Counted from the stretch's first letter, positions 10,216-21,573 are shown. The stretch: DNA of 64,000 nt from Emiliania huxleyi CCMP1516 (GCF_000372725.1 NW_005196900.1:218133-282132); one strand, 5' to 3'. The notes: generated from the sequence alone by a model not told the origin. Numbers and translations are program-made.

Positions 10216-11193
10216 TCCCCGTTAAGCTATACTCCGGCACGCCGAAAGTGGAGCTAAAAAGTCGTCCTTGACTTCTCAGCGCCCTGACGGCCCGCCGATG
10301 GCAGACCCGACTCCCTCCATCCGCATGGCGCCGCCCGATGGTGCCGGTAACCCTATTCCGGAGCGGTTTCTCCTAGGGTTAGCGCCGAAAAAGCCGGCTC
10401 CCTTAGCTCCGGCTAGGGCTAAGGGGCCTCCGAAGCCGACCCGAGGAAGGGCCGACTTAAGGGTTAGTATAGCGGGCCGATAAGGCTGCCCACACCCGCG
10501 AGGATGGCTGTGTGTTTGCCTCCCCGACTCGGACGGCCGCCTCAGAGGGCGGGAGTGCTTCCTATCGCCCTCTCACCCGCGGGTGATGGCCGAGTCCACG
10601 GAGCCGCACGCTGCCTCTCCTTCGACGCAAGGCTCCGACTTCTATAGAGAAAACCCCATCTGCACCAGCGTTTTAAAGTGAGATCGTCAAGAGAAATCGA
10701 TGCCCCGGGCTGGGCTTTGGGGTAGGCAGCCACCTTTTTGAAGGTGAGGCGTATCTGCCGACCTGTGAAGACGCTTTACTTGCGAGCAGTGCGAGGACCA
10801 GATGGCGCGAGGGCACCGCAACATGGCTAAGGAGGCAGGGAAGCTTCTGCTCCAAGACGGCCGCTCAGGACCGCAAAATGGTGTTCCTACGGGGGCGCCG
10901 CGGCAGCAGAGAGCCTCCACCCACCACCGACCATACACACCGTTTTTATGGCGGGTATCCCTAAGTCAACTCAATAATTGCCTCTCCAGGGCTATCACCT
11001 GGACCTATCAACAGGCCCCTGCGGCGCCGTGGTCAGGAGCTGCTGTTCACACTTGCACAGACTTTGAAAGGGGGGGGGGGGGGGGGCGCTACGGGTACCA
11101 CTGGAAGATCCGGTTTTAACAGCACTTCTTCTTTGCACGAAACGTGCGAGTTGTGGAAAAATTCTTCTTTGCGGTTCGGCGGTTTCCTGACAG
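10216..11193. other. Unassigned region upstream of the hydroxylase exon
   Basis: It contains short GGGTTAG/CCGGCT-type internal repeats (10360-10480), an 18-nt G run (11070-11087), and a plus frame from an ATG at 10802 that could be an upstream exon of the hydroxylase gene. There is no homology to anchor this. Candidate acceptor CAG sequences at 11009-11011, 11058-11060 and 11191-11193 precede the hydroxylase frame, but the start codon of that gene is not identified. Confidence 0.3.
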
Positions 11194-12065
11194 CGCGCAG
11201 ACTCTCCACCGCCGCGCTCGATCGCTATCGCGCGTCCGCCTTCCACCGCGTCAACCTCTCCCTGCCCGGTCTCGAACTGGTCCACTCAGAGCCGTACATC
11301 TTCGTCCACCGGCAGTTTCTGTCCAAGGCCGAGTGTGCGGCTCTCCGGGAGAAGGCTGCAGCCACGTTGGCGCCGCAGACATTCGACAACGACGCCACCG
11401 CGGGTGTGCGCACGTCTCGCGGCTGCGTCGCCCGCAGCGAGGAGGTTGCATCGCTGCGGCAGCGGCTAGCGGGCCTCGCGAGCGTCGAGCTGGGCCAGCT
11501 GCAGCCGCTAAAGATCTCGCGGTACGAGGAGGGCGCGCGCTTCGACATTCACACCGATGCCTGGCGGGGTGACCTGCAGGGTGCGCCGCCCGACCCCGAT
11601 GACTGGTGGGCGGACCGAGCGCGGCTCGAGTACGGTGTGCGTGGAGCGCCGATCAGCGGCGTGAACCGGATCGTCACAATCTTTGTCTACTTGACGACGT
11701 GCGTGCGCGGCGGACGGACGCGGTGGCGGTGGACCGACTACGACGCGGCTCTCGGCGGCAACCACGGGCGCGCGTTTTACGAGCAGCCGGGGCCGGGCAC
11801 GGGCGCGACGGACGTTGCCGGCGGCTCGGGCGCCGGCTTCTCAATCTCCCCGGAGGAGGGCATGGCGGTGGTACACTTCCCGGCGACGAGCGCCCGATCA
11901 GGTGGCTACACCGACTACAACGCCTACCACGAGTCCGAGGCCGCCGTGGACGACAAGTGGGTTCTGCAGCAGTTCGTGTGGAGCCATTCCAAGCTCGCGT
12001 GGCCACGCGTGCTCGACGCGGAGAACCTGGAGCCGGAGCGCTGCCTCTCGCCCAGCCAGCTTTGA
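11194..12065 (+). CDS. Prolyl 4-hydroxylase-like 2OG-Fe(II) oxygenase, 5' end unresolved
   Basis: This is the catalytic exon of a 2-oxoglutarate/Fe(II)-dependent dioxygenase of the prolyl 4-hydroxyl­ase alpha-subunit family, enzymes that hydroxylate peptidyl proline in the secretory pathway or on secreted wall proteins. The frame gives ..YIFVHRQFLSKAECAAL.., then the iron ligands in FDIHTDAWRGD (H and D), the distal histidine in NAYHESEAAVDDKWVLQQF, and the 2OG-binding lysine in DKWVLQ, so all four key residues are present. The sequence also has KISRYEEG and a VVHFPAT strand typical of the family. No in-frame ATG precedes the domain in the open stretch. I therefore start at a candidate splice acceptor after CAG 11191-11193; upstream exon(s) with the start are expected. 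Stop at 12063-12065. Confidence 0.82.
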
Positions 12066-12294
12066 ACCCCCCCCCAGGCCCAGCGCCATCGAAGGAGGCA
12101 AACACACGTGCCTTCGAATGAGGCTTGTTCGCTTGAGAGTTTGAGCTCACCAGCCCTAAACACATTCTTCTACGTGCCGCGTCCTGTGCGCCCCCGAGTT
12201 CATTTGATTTTCCCCCCTCCTTTTATTATACCAGAGAATATCTCTCCCCTTGCACGTAACATGCAGGTAACATGGCGAGGGGGGGGGGTGTCCG

Positions 12295-12604
12295 CAGAGA
12301 GAAAGAAAGAAAATAGACAACCCAAACGAGGGATGGGGGAGGGACGACAGGGTCGCCGAGGCGCGACGGTAGCGGGAATAGGGTTGTCAAACGTTATCGT
12401 TAACTTTGTGTGGGCCTAACAGTTGCACTATTGTTGGCTGAAATCCTCAACGTTGTTCAAGTGTTCTCCCCACGCCAGCCCAAGCTGTTACTGTTGTTAC
12501 TGTTTTGTTTTGTTGTTGTTACTGTTGTTCAGAGAGTTTGTTTTGTTCAGTGGTCAGCAAGCAGAAAATGCAAAAAACCCCGGGTAAAACCCGAAAATAC
12601 CTGG
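12295..12604. mobile_element. Repeat fragment followed by truncated second copy of the hAT-like MITE
   Basis: 12297-12360 matches the dispersed repeat family of 9745-9850 in inverse orientation. From 12379 the sequence TAGGGTTGTCAAACGTTA matches the left TIR of the MITE at 1116 with substitutions. The interior (CTATTGTTGGCTGAAATCC.., through ACCCGAAAATACCTGGGATT) follows to 12604. The right end is missing: similarity stops abruptly at TACCTGGGATT. It is an older, truncated copy. Confidence 0.8.
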
Positions 12605-13296
12605 GATTCTCGCCCCACGTCGCGCAGCTGGTCAAACGGCGCCACGTACTCGACGGGCCGTTCCCTTTTGAGGTGGAGCTGGCGGGGCCTTGACGCTTGA
12701 GGCTTGAGGCAAGAGCTAACGGTAAAGCAGGTTAGCGTGCTGGTTGAAATACAAAGTAGGTGTTTTTGTCGGCAATGTGTCGCCATTCTCGTCGGCACAT
12801 TACGCCAGCATCGTTGACTCACTTAGTAGGTAGGTAGTAAGGTGAAGAACAGCCAGGCTCGGACTGGACACCAACGCGGTATGGGTGGACGCTGGACAGA
12901 TGATGACTACACGCACGAGCGACACACAGACACAAACAAGCTCACAAGACACACAGCCAGCTGGCTGCCACACACCCTGAGTCGGCGTACACATAACTCA
13001 GGGCCACATCCTCCCTGTCGCCCCCCCCAGCACTCCACGGTGCCAAGGGCACAAACAAGGGCACAACTCAAACAACAGACGACAAGAAGTGACATGTGAG
13101 GCTAGAGCAGGCTTGCTCTACCTCCAGCAATCTCTCCGGCCGGCGAGGCACGGACGAGACCGTATGTGGGGTCTAGTGAGGTGTCTCACTTGCCAAGAAA
13201 AAGAAACGCGGACCGGCCCTTACCAACTGGCACTCCAAGTGCTCCAAAGAGCGCCCCCAGTGGCAGTGCCGGAAAAAAGCATCAGTCAGCTTTGGC
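12605..13296. other. Intergenic with (GTAG)n and a possible exon remnant
   Basis: A short plus frame (12605-12691, ..HVAQLVKRRHVLDGPFPFE..) ends at a stop just after the truncated MITE and could be a remnant exon; it is too short to place. (GTAG)n-like sequence is at 12825-12840. ACACAC-rich sequence follows at 12905-12990. The promoter of the downstream glycosyltransferase should lie in 13000-13296, but no motif is decisive. Confidence 0.3.
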
Positions 13297-16139
13297 ATGC
13301 CTCGCACCTCCTCCAGCATCTCCGAAGGTCGCTTTCCCATCTGGCTTGTGTTTCTCCCGTTCGCACTGGTCGGCATCGTCAACGTTGCCCGTGCGCCGAG
13401 CCACGCGCCCGTGGTCTCGCGCCGGCAGCTAGCCCTCCAGAGGAGCCGTCAAAAGCCGCCGGATAGTGGATGGGCAGCTGTAGAGACATCCCGCAGCTCT
13501 GCCGCGCTGTCCTCGGAGGAGGCCACCAGGATTGCTCTCGAGAAGGGCTCGCAACGAGTGCGCGCAGCGGCCGCGGCCGTTTCGTCGCCGGTGCGTGGCG
13601 TCGTCACCGCCGAGGCACTCGACGCTGTCCTGCCAAAGGGGGCCGTCGTGTGGCTTACCTTTAGCAACGCCGCCTACCTTCACTTTGCGCAGAACTTCTA
13701 CCTCTCCTGCGCGGCCGTCGGACGGGCGCACCAGCTCGCCATTGCTGCGCTCGACCCTCCCTCGCTCTCGAGCTGGGCAGGGCTCGGTGTTCCGGTACTC
13801 AATTTCTCCGTCTTCGGAGATGCGTCCGACTTCCGCGGCATCGGCGCCGACCAGGCGCGCTTCCGGCGGATGGGCGCGATGAAGGTCGCCGCCTTCCTCT
13901 CCCTCCTCCGGCGCGGCCGCCCCGTCCTCTGCAGCGACGTCGACACGGTCTGGCTCGCCGACCCGGAGCCCTTCCTGCGCTCGCGCGCCGCCGCGGCGGA
14001 CATCGCTGTCACGAGCGACTGCCTCTCGCGCGAGGCAGACGCGAACAAGCGCGGCGACTCGAGGCGCTTCGACCCCAAGGGCGTCTGGTTCTGCGGGCAC
14101 AACCCTCAGAACCTCTACGGAGTCACCTTCAACACCGGCGCCTCCCCCCCCCCCCTCCTCTCCTCCTCCTCTCCCCCTCCTCTCCCCCTCCTCTCCCCCT
14201 CCTCTCCCCCTCGGACGGCAGGACGGCGGGACGGCACACCTCGGACACGTCCGTGACACGTCCCCGCGGCGTCCCCCGCAGGTCGCCCTCCGACCCGACT
14301 GGTGCCGAGGACTGCAAGTCACTCCTCCTCACCACTGCTACCCACTCCTCAGGCGTCCTCTTCCTCAACCCGACGCCGCGAACCCTCACGCTGGCGGAGC
14401 GGTGGCACGCAAAGCTCGTCGCGCCGACGGACGACTGGCGCGGCCCCTGCCCCTGCCGCGGCCCGGCGCGCCTTCCCCGAGCCGCTTGCGAGCCGCTCGC
14501 CCTCTTGCTGCAGGCACCTCGAGGACCAGCGCGCCTTCAACATGCTCGTGACCGAGGCCTTCTGCCCCATCCATCTTCAGCTCATGCTTACATAGCCATA
14601 CTCATACTCGTTGGTTATTGATCCTCGCGCAAGGCCTTCTACCCTATCCCACTCTGATTGATCATGAATCCTCGTGACCGAGGCTGTCTACCATGTCTAC
14701 CCCGTTGATGAGAACCAGGCGTTCTACCCCGTCGTCGCGGCACCGCCTGCCGCCGAGACGGGCGAGATCGTGCTAGCCGCCAACCGCTCGCTGTGGCTGA
14801 TGCCGCTCCCCGCCGGCCTCTTCTGCGGCGGCCACACTTTCTTCGTGCAGCAAAGCGGCGAGCGGCGCGGCTGCCTCAACGTGCACATCACCTTCACCGA
14901 GGGGAACATGTCCAGGACACGTCCATGGCAGACATGTCCGAGACCCGTCCCGCAGGTGCACATCACCTTCACCGAGGGGGGCGTGCACGGCAAGCTCTGG
15001 CGGCTGCGCGAGGCGGGGCTGTGGGGCCTCGAGCCCGAACAGTACTACGACGAGGGGCGGTGCCCTCTACTACCTCTCCTCCCGCGCCCCGTGCCGGCAG
15101 GCATTCCTCAATGCCTGGCTGGCTACTCATAGGTACCTCTCCTTCCGCCCGCCGCCCGTGCCGGCAGGACCGCTGCCCGCCGCGCGCGTCGAGCCGTACG
15201 ACGAGTGCGTCGCCCGCGTCGCGCGCGGCGGGGCCCCGCCCGCGGGTGCGGTCGGCTGGTGGTCGCCTCCGGGCAGCGAGAGCCGCTGCGTCAAGGAGGT
15301 GCGGCAGTACGACGACAAGGAGGGGCTGCACGGCGTAACGATTCAGGAGGCGATCGCGCAGTCCCCGCGGCTGCAGGCACACCTCCGCATGGCCGACCGC
15401 TACCTCGTCGCGCTGCGCGACGGCATGGCTGCGGCGTGGCTGCTCAACCGCACCTTCGTCTTCCCGCAGTTCGCGTGCCCCTGCGCCCGGGGCGAGAGCG
15501 GCCGCCGGTGGACAACGCCTTTTCACGCCTGCAGCTGTGAACAGGTGCCTCTGCGACCGGAGCGAGTGGCCCGACGTGATGCCGACCTGCCGGCTGGAGA
15601 ACTCAGACCTCGAGTTCCCCTTCCGCTGCCCGCTCAACTTCCTCCTCAACGTGCACTTCATGCAGGGCATCGAGAACGGGCTGCAGGGCCGGCGCGGCCT
15701 ACCGTACCGCGAGCACTCCTTCCTCACCCACCCTTGGCTGAGCCGCCGGCTGCGCGAGTCGCGCACAGAGGTGCGGTTTCGGAGCGACGCGCCGTCGGCG
15801 GCGGCCCCGGGGCTGGTCGAACTCCCGCGAGGTGCGACCGACGCCGAGGTGCTCGCCGCCCTCGGGCCGGGCACAGTCGCCGCCGGCTCGGCCGTGATCA
15901 TGCTCTCCGAGGCGGAGGACGTGCTGGGCGGCTTCGAGGACGCGGCGACGGGGGCGTACGTGCGCAGCCTGCTCGACCAAAAGGTGCTCTACGGCAGCTG
16001 GTGCTGCTCGAGGACCAACTTTCACCGCCCAGGCGCCACCGCCTTCTATACGAAGCCCGCAGAGCTCCCGCTCGGCGTGCGTGCCACGGCCGTGCGAGAG
16101 GCGCGCTCGTGGCGTTTGCCGCTGAAGGGGGAATTTTAA
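13297..16139 (+). CDS. GT77-family (XEG113/RRA-like) Golgi glycosyltransferase, 7 exons
   Basis: Exons 13297-14137, 14353-14437, 14514-14556, 14719-14880, 14956-15059, 15133-15474 and 15545-16139 give 723 residues. The N-terminus has an uncleaved signal anchor (FPIWLVFLPFALVGIVNVA), as in type II Golgi enzymes. The nucleotide-sugar transferase domain has VLCSDVDTVWL (DxD) and FNTGVLFLNPTPRTL. The C-terminal half (LMPLPAGLFCGGHTFFVQQ.., AWLLNRTFVFPQFACLCDRS.., FRCPLNFLLN) matches the arabinosyltransferase XEG113/RRA branch, which adds arabinose to hydroxyproline glycans. A prolyl hydroxylase-like gene lies just upstream, compatible with a shared wall or scale glycoprotein pathway (inference). 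Donors: introns 1-3 GC, introns 4-6 GT. Introns 3-6 carry copies of the downstream exon start, and intron 4 (14881-14955) is stop-free and in frame, so retention would add 25 residues. Confidence 0.9.
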
Positions 16140-16327
16140 ACATCGTTCCAAATCTCTCTCCACTTGAGAAACCCTGTTAGACCATTGGTGTCATCTGTCA
16201 AGCATTTTACCAACATATTTTGCGATGTGGACTCCTCAGACCTCACACTGCGCGCCGTTTTTCTCCACACACTTACACTTCGGTCCAAAGCCAGATCTGG
16301 TCCTCCTTTCACTGCCGTTGGTGGTCC

Positions 16328-16729
16328 TCACGACGTAAAGTAACCCCCTGTTGGCGTTCGCTTGCTGAGGCCGGTGTGGAACGGGTCTGTGTAGGCGATT
16401 GTGCCGAAGCCGGTTTTTTCCCAAACCGGATCGCCAGCCCGTGAGTACTCATCCATTTGCTTCTGCACCTTCTTCATCTGCACACGATCAGACTCAACCT
16501 GCTCCTGAAGCTGTTTGATCTGCAGCTCGCTCCTTTCGATCCGCTGCTTCAGCGTCAGGTGCTCCTTTGAGAGCGCGATCGCCTTGAGCTTGCCCTCAAG
16601 CTCAGGGCTGGGCCGTGCGACCTGTGGCGACGTCGCCCCCCCCATCGACTGGAGCGTTGCGCGCAGCTGCTCATTCTTCTGCAGCTCCTCTGCCACCAGG
16701 CCGCTCACCTCGGCCGGGGCCGCGACCAT
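16328..16729 (-). CDS. Small coiled-coil protein, unknown function
   Basis: A complete intronless frame of 133 residues starts at ATG 16729-16727 and stops at 16330-16328. Residues ~10-95 have a heptad-like charged helix (ELQKNEQLRATL.., LKQRIERSELQIKQLQEQV, MKKVQKQMDEY), predicted coiled coil. The C-terminal ~35 residues are different, aromatic/Gly/Thr-rich (TGFGTIAYTDPFH..), and look like a conserved tail. Third positions are GC-biased. No family is recognised. It is convergent with the glycosyltransferase, 188 bp between stops. Confidence 0.65.
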   Translation of the reverse strand: MVAAPAEVSGLVAEELQKNEQLRATLQSMGGATSPQVARPSPELEGKLKAIALSKEHLTLKQRIERSELQIKQLQEQVESDRVQMKKVQKQMDEYSRAGDPVWEKTGFGTIAYTDPFHTGLSKRTPTGGYFTS

Positions 16730-17697
16730 GAGTGTCGGTCCGCGTCGGCCTGTCAGTGAGGCGAGTAACCGATGTGGCTTACTCGAGTTTCAGGCGCGTT
16801 TTCTCTTTCGAAATGACAGGTATGTTGTTGGCAAGTCAAGACACAGAGCTCACACAGAATCACAGCGGGAGGAAAGCGGAGTCGCAATTCCAGGGGTCGT
16901 TGTGGCGGGCCACCCTGTCCAGAGAGAGAGGCATGGATGCCAGCCAATCTGGGGTCTTTCAACCGAGTCTATGAGTGAGCCCTGCCCCTGGCCGCCTCCC
17001 GATCTTGGCCGAACAGGGCGACGGAAATGGCGCGGGAGAGTACGGGTGTTCCAGGGGATCACGACACGCACCGACCCTTCACGAGCCGAAAGGCTGTGCC
17101 CGGGGAAGGCACAGTAATTCGGCACGTGTTGGGCGCCCCACCCATTCCGTTTGGCGGCTAGGTCGGCTCAGGGCCCCGTCCACTTCCCTCCCACTTGGCG
17201 CGTGATGATGAGGAGATGCCCCCCAGGCCAGCCAGGGCAGGCGGCAGGGGCGGAGGGCGAGGGCGGGATGGGCGCCAAGCGGGAGGGAGCGGACGGAGTG
17301 GAACGCACAGATGGGGGATGGCGAAGGCGGAGGGGTTTCGAAATGCATGTAAAAGAAGGAGAACGGATTCTGGAGCCTGACAACAGCCTGACTGCTGCTG
17401 TTACGTCCTCGGTCCCCGCGGGAAGCCCCGCGCATAGGACAAGAACGTCTGTCCCACACACGCACACACAGTCCACAGACGCGCGCACATACATCATGCT
17501 CGGGCACCCCCCACAGTGTATGTAGTGGTGTGAGCACACAAGTAGGAGCCTGACTCGGGTTTGCAAATACGCCACGTGGCCAGCGCGTGGCCTTTGAGGT
17601 GTATTGTAAGAGCACAATGCAATCAAGAGAGAGAGAGAGAGAGAGAGATTTGTTGTTGTGTTTGTGCAATCAACGAGAGGGGACACACAGACAGACA

Positions 17698-17794
<97 letters not shown>

Positions 17795-17856
17795 AGAGAG
17801 AGACAGACAGACAGAGAAAGAACTCCACTCCGCGCAAACTCTGCGGTGGCATCATC
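16730..17856. repeat. Intergenic region ending in compound microsatellite
   Basis: 16730-17600 shows no convincing gene. A compound microsatellite follows: (GA)n at ~17628-17648, (CA)n at 17697-17746 directly joined to (GA)n at 17747-17792, then GACAGACAGACA to 17815. It ends about 40 bp before the start codon of the WW-domain gene, so it lies in that gene's leader or core promoter. Frames through it encode only dipeptide repeats and were discarded. Confidence 0.8.
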
Positions 17857-20800
17857 ATGAGGATTGGAGCCGGGCACAGCAGAGCGCACGGCGGCCGCGG
17901 CCGCGGCGCGACATGGACCTCCCTCCAGAAGCCGATAGTGAGCCCGAAGCCCTTCAACCTACCGTCGCGACGATCGGAGGGAGTCACGCCCTTGTCCGTC
18001 CAAGCTGCCGGCGCGGCGGCGCCAGCAGACTACCCCTCCGCGGCCGACGGAGGGCAGGGAGATGAGAGCGCTGCGGCTGCGCGCGGGTCGGCCGACGGCT
18101 CGGGCAGCGGCACGTCTGCGACCGCCGGGGGGAGTTCCCGCGAAGGCCCCACGGCGAACGGCGTGAGCGCAGCGGCGGCGGCGGCGCCGTCCGCCAACCG
18201 GGAGCTGAGCCGCGAGGCCTCCGCGCTCAAGGCGCTGATCGAGGACGCGCCGTACGAGGAGATCGATGAGTCGGCCCACCACTCCTCCGCTGCGGCCGGC
18301 GGAGGCGGCGGGGCGGACGCCTTCGACGAGTTTACCTTTGGCGAGCACCCGGTGGACGCTCTCGACCAGTACATCCCGGACGAGTTCGAGCGGGTGACGG
18401 CGCGCTCGCCGAGCAAGGGGCAGTCGTCGGGAGGGAAGGAGGAGTGGGGCTCGCGCGACGATGCCCTCGACTTCTCCCTCCTCCCCGCCTTCGCCGACGG
18501 CAAGACGCTCGCCTACGAGCAGGAGAAGAAGGCGGCGTTCGAGCGAGAGCTGCAGGCGGCGCGCGCGCAGGCGAGGGCGCAGGAGGAGCGGCTCCGCGCG
18601 CAGCAGGAGCAGCTGGCGCAGCAGCGGGGGCCGGCCGCGCCGCCCGCCGACCGCGTCCGCTCCGTCGACCCGCGCCACGGGGGCGGCGGAGGGCGCGGCG
18701 TGGCGGGCCGCGCCATCGACGACAGCAGGCCGCCGGACAGCAGGCCGCCGGACAGCAGGCCGCCGGACAGCAGGCCGCGCGGCGGAGGCGGCGCTCCCCA
18801 GCAAGTGGCGGCGGCGGTGTCGATGCCGGTGGCGGCAGCGGCGAAGCCGGTGCCGGTGCCGGTCGCGCCGGCGGCGGCGGCGAAGCCGGCGCCCGAGCCG
18901 CCGGCGGCGCCGACAGACGACGACTACGTCGCGCCGCAAGACATGAAGGCAAAGATGGCCGAGCTGGCTGAGCAGCGGAGGCGGGCGAAGATGCGAGAGG
19001 AGGAGGAGGAGAGGCAGCGGTCGGCGGCGAGCGGGGCGGCGGCCAAGCTCGCCGCGCTCGAGGCGGCGCGCGCGGCGAGGCTCGCGGCAGAGGCGGCGGC
19101 GAGCGGGGCGGCGGCAGGAGGAGACAGGCGGCAGGCGTCGGCCGGAGACCGCACCGTGGGCGAGTGGCGGAGGTCTGGTGGGGCGCCGCCTGGCGGGCCG
19201 GAGAGGGTGGGCGGGAAGGGTCCGCCGGGGCGTGGGGCGCAGGGCGGCGCGTCCGACTGGCGGCGCGGCGCGGCACGTCACTCTGCGCCGGGCGGCGAGG
19301 GACTTGCGGACGAGCGACACCTGCCTCACGGGTGGGCGCAGAGAGTCAGCGAGAGCGGGCCGGCCTCGCCTGCGCCGGCGGCGGCTCTCGGCGACACGCC
19401 GAAGACACGCGCGCGGCGTGCGGCCGTAGGCGCGTCTACTACGTCAACCTCAACACGAACGAGTCGTCGTGGGAGGCTCCGCCGGCGGAGCCGCTCGGAG
19501 GAGGCACACCTCGCCGCTGCAGGCAGCCGCAGAGAGCGGAGGCAGCCTTCTCCGACGGCCTCGCCTGTGGCCGCTGTAGGCGCTCTCATGCTGCAGCGGC
19601 CCTCCGGCCGCGAGTTCCAGCGCCGGTCCGCGCTCCCTCCGCCAGCGGCGAGTGCGCCGCCGTCCGCGTCCGCGTCGCAGGCGGTGGGCGAGGCGGAGCT
19701 CAGCGAGGAGGGGCCCTCCCGGACCCTTCTCGGAGCCTTCCCGCAGGCGCTCGACGAGCTGCAGCTCAGCAAGGAGGAGGCGGCGGGGCGGAGCGAGGCG
19801 GAGCAAGCGGCGTTGCTGCAGCAGCGACGGCAGGAGGCGTCCCGCGCGCGCGACGTCTCCGCCCGGCAGGCGCGCCTCCCCATATCTCCCCACATCTCCC
19901 CATCTCCCCATATATCCGCCCGGCAGGCGCGTCTCGAGGTTCCGCGCGCGCGAGAGGGAGTGCCGCTCAGCCGCGGCCCGCCCCTCCCCGCAGGCGGAGC
20001 GACTCAAGCTCGAGCTCGAGGGGGCGCCCGTCGACGAGCCGCCACCGCGGAGCGGCGGGCGGAGAGGCGGCCGCGCCGAGCGCGCCTCCAACGCGTCCGA
20101 AGAGAGCCACACTCCGAAGAGCCCGCGCGGCCCTCGCGCGGTTCCGGCGAGCGACGAGCCGCGGTGGGATGAGCTGCGCAAGCGGAGGGAGAACGCGCCG
20201 CCGCCGCCGCCGCCGCCGCCCGACGTGCGCGGGCTGGCCGAGCTGCTGCAGAGCTGCAAGCTGCAGGACAAGCTGGCGCCGGCGCTGCGCTGGTGCGCGA
20301 AGAAGGGAGTCGAGTCGGTGGAGCAGCTGGTCGAGGTCGAGATGGAGGCGGCCTTCGCCCGCTCGCTGGGAGGGCTCAAGGAGGCGAAGAGCAAGCTGCT
20401 CCTGAAGCGGCTCGAGGCGAGGCGCGCGGCCGTCCTCTCCGCGCGACAGCGCCCCGGCGCACCAAAGGCGCCGCCATCACAGCCGCAGGGCGGCGCGCGC
20501 GAGCGAGGCAAGAGGGGCGGCCGCGGCGGAGGCGCGAGCGAGCCTCCGCTGCCGGAGGGGCTGCCGCCGCCGCCATCGCGGAGGAGGGAGAGGCGGTCGG
20601 CGGAGGAGGAGGCGCCGCCCTCGCCGATGCTCGCGTGGGTGGACGACTTGCTCGACGACTCGGACCCGGCGGCCCTCCCTTCGCCTGCCGGGGAGGGCGG
20701 CGTGCCGGGCGGCGCCGCAGGCCGGCCGAAGGTTGCCCCTCCGCCCGCGTGGGGCTTGGCCGCCTCGTCCGCGGCGCCGCCGTCGAGCTTGCGGATGGTC

Positions 20801-21530
20801 CAGATCGAGATGGAGAGCGCCGGCGCCGTGCAGGCGGCGTAGGCCGACTCGCGAGGAGCCGTCCCGTGACACGTCCACGACACGTCCACGGCACATGCCG
20901 CAGGCGATGGAGCTCGAGCTCGCGAAGAAGCGGCGCCGCGGCGGGGACAAGGACGCGCGGCAGGCGGGCGAGCGGACGCACAGGTCGCTCGCGCACGGCT
21001 CTCAGCCGGGGCAGCAGCAGGGCGTTCGCGGCAAGGGCGACGGCAAGGGCGACGGCAAGGGCGACGGCAAGGGCGACGGCCGGCAGCAAAAGGGGAAGGC
21101 GCAGCAGAAGGCGCTTGCGCCGCGACAGGCGCAGCAAGGCCGTGAGCCAAAGGAGCTGCAGAGGTCCGAGCCGAGACCGCAGAAGGAGCCGCGCGCGCAG
21201 GCCGGCGGGGGTCAGGCGCAGGCCACTCCGACCGACGCTCCCGGAGAGGGAGCGGGCAAGAGCCGGCGCGAGCAGGAGCGGGAGCGCAAGCGCAAGCAGA
21301 GCGAGGCGCGCGCCGCGGAGGGTGCGAAGGGCGCAAAGCCGAGCGATGGCGCCACCAAGCTGCCCGAGTTCCTGCGGCTCGATTTTGTCTCCTCGAGCGC
21401 CATCGCTGTCCAGCTCGACTTCGATGCCCTCGTCAACACAGCCCCCGCCCGCTTGCCGGCCGCCCACGCGCCAGCGACGCACCGCGGGCAGCACCGGCGC
21501 GGCGGCCGGCGGCCGCGAGGGGTGGCTTGA
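17857..21530 (+). CDS. WW-domain and SAM-like-domain protein, low-complexity scaffold (6 exons)
   Basis: Exons 17857-19358, 19430-19503, 19580-19869, a 12-nt micro-exon 19927-19938, 19994-20833 and 20904-21530 keep frame for 1114 residues. A WW domain is assembled across the first splice: PHGWAQRVSESG joined to RVYYVNLNTNESSWEAPP, with both tryptophans and the central YY. WW domains bind proline motifs and are common in splicing and transcription scaffolds. About 300 residues later a helical region (LAELLQSCKLQDKLAPALRW.., SVEQLVEVEMEAAFARSLG) looks like a SAM domain. The remainder is Ala/Gly/Arg-rich with charged coiled coils and a GKGD repeat (12-nt unit at 21037-21076). Donors: four GC, one GT. 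A further short intron near 21437-21484 could give an alternative C-terminus ending at 21573. Confidence 0.75.
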
Positions 21531-21573
21531 CTACGAGATGGTGGGAGCGGAGAGGGAGCGGCGGGTCGCGTGA

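Noticed and set aside
17623-17889. Open frames through the CA/GA microsatellite
   Set aside because: They encode only CV, HT or RE dipeptide runs and arise from repeat periodicity.
17913-18065. Alternative start frame for the WW-domain gene at 17913
   Set aside because: Third-position GC and continuity favour the frame starting at 17857; the other frame ends after 50 codons with no good splice exit.
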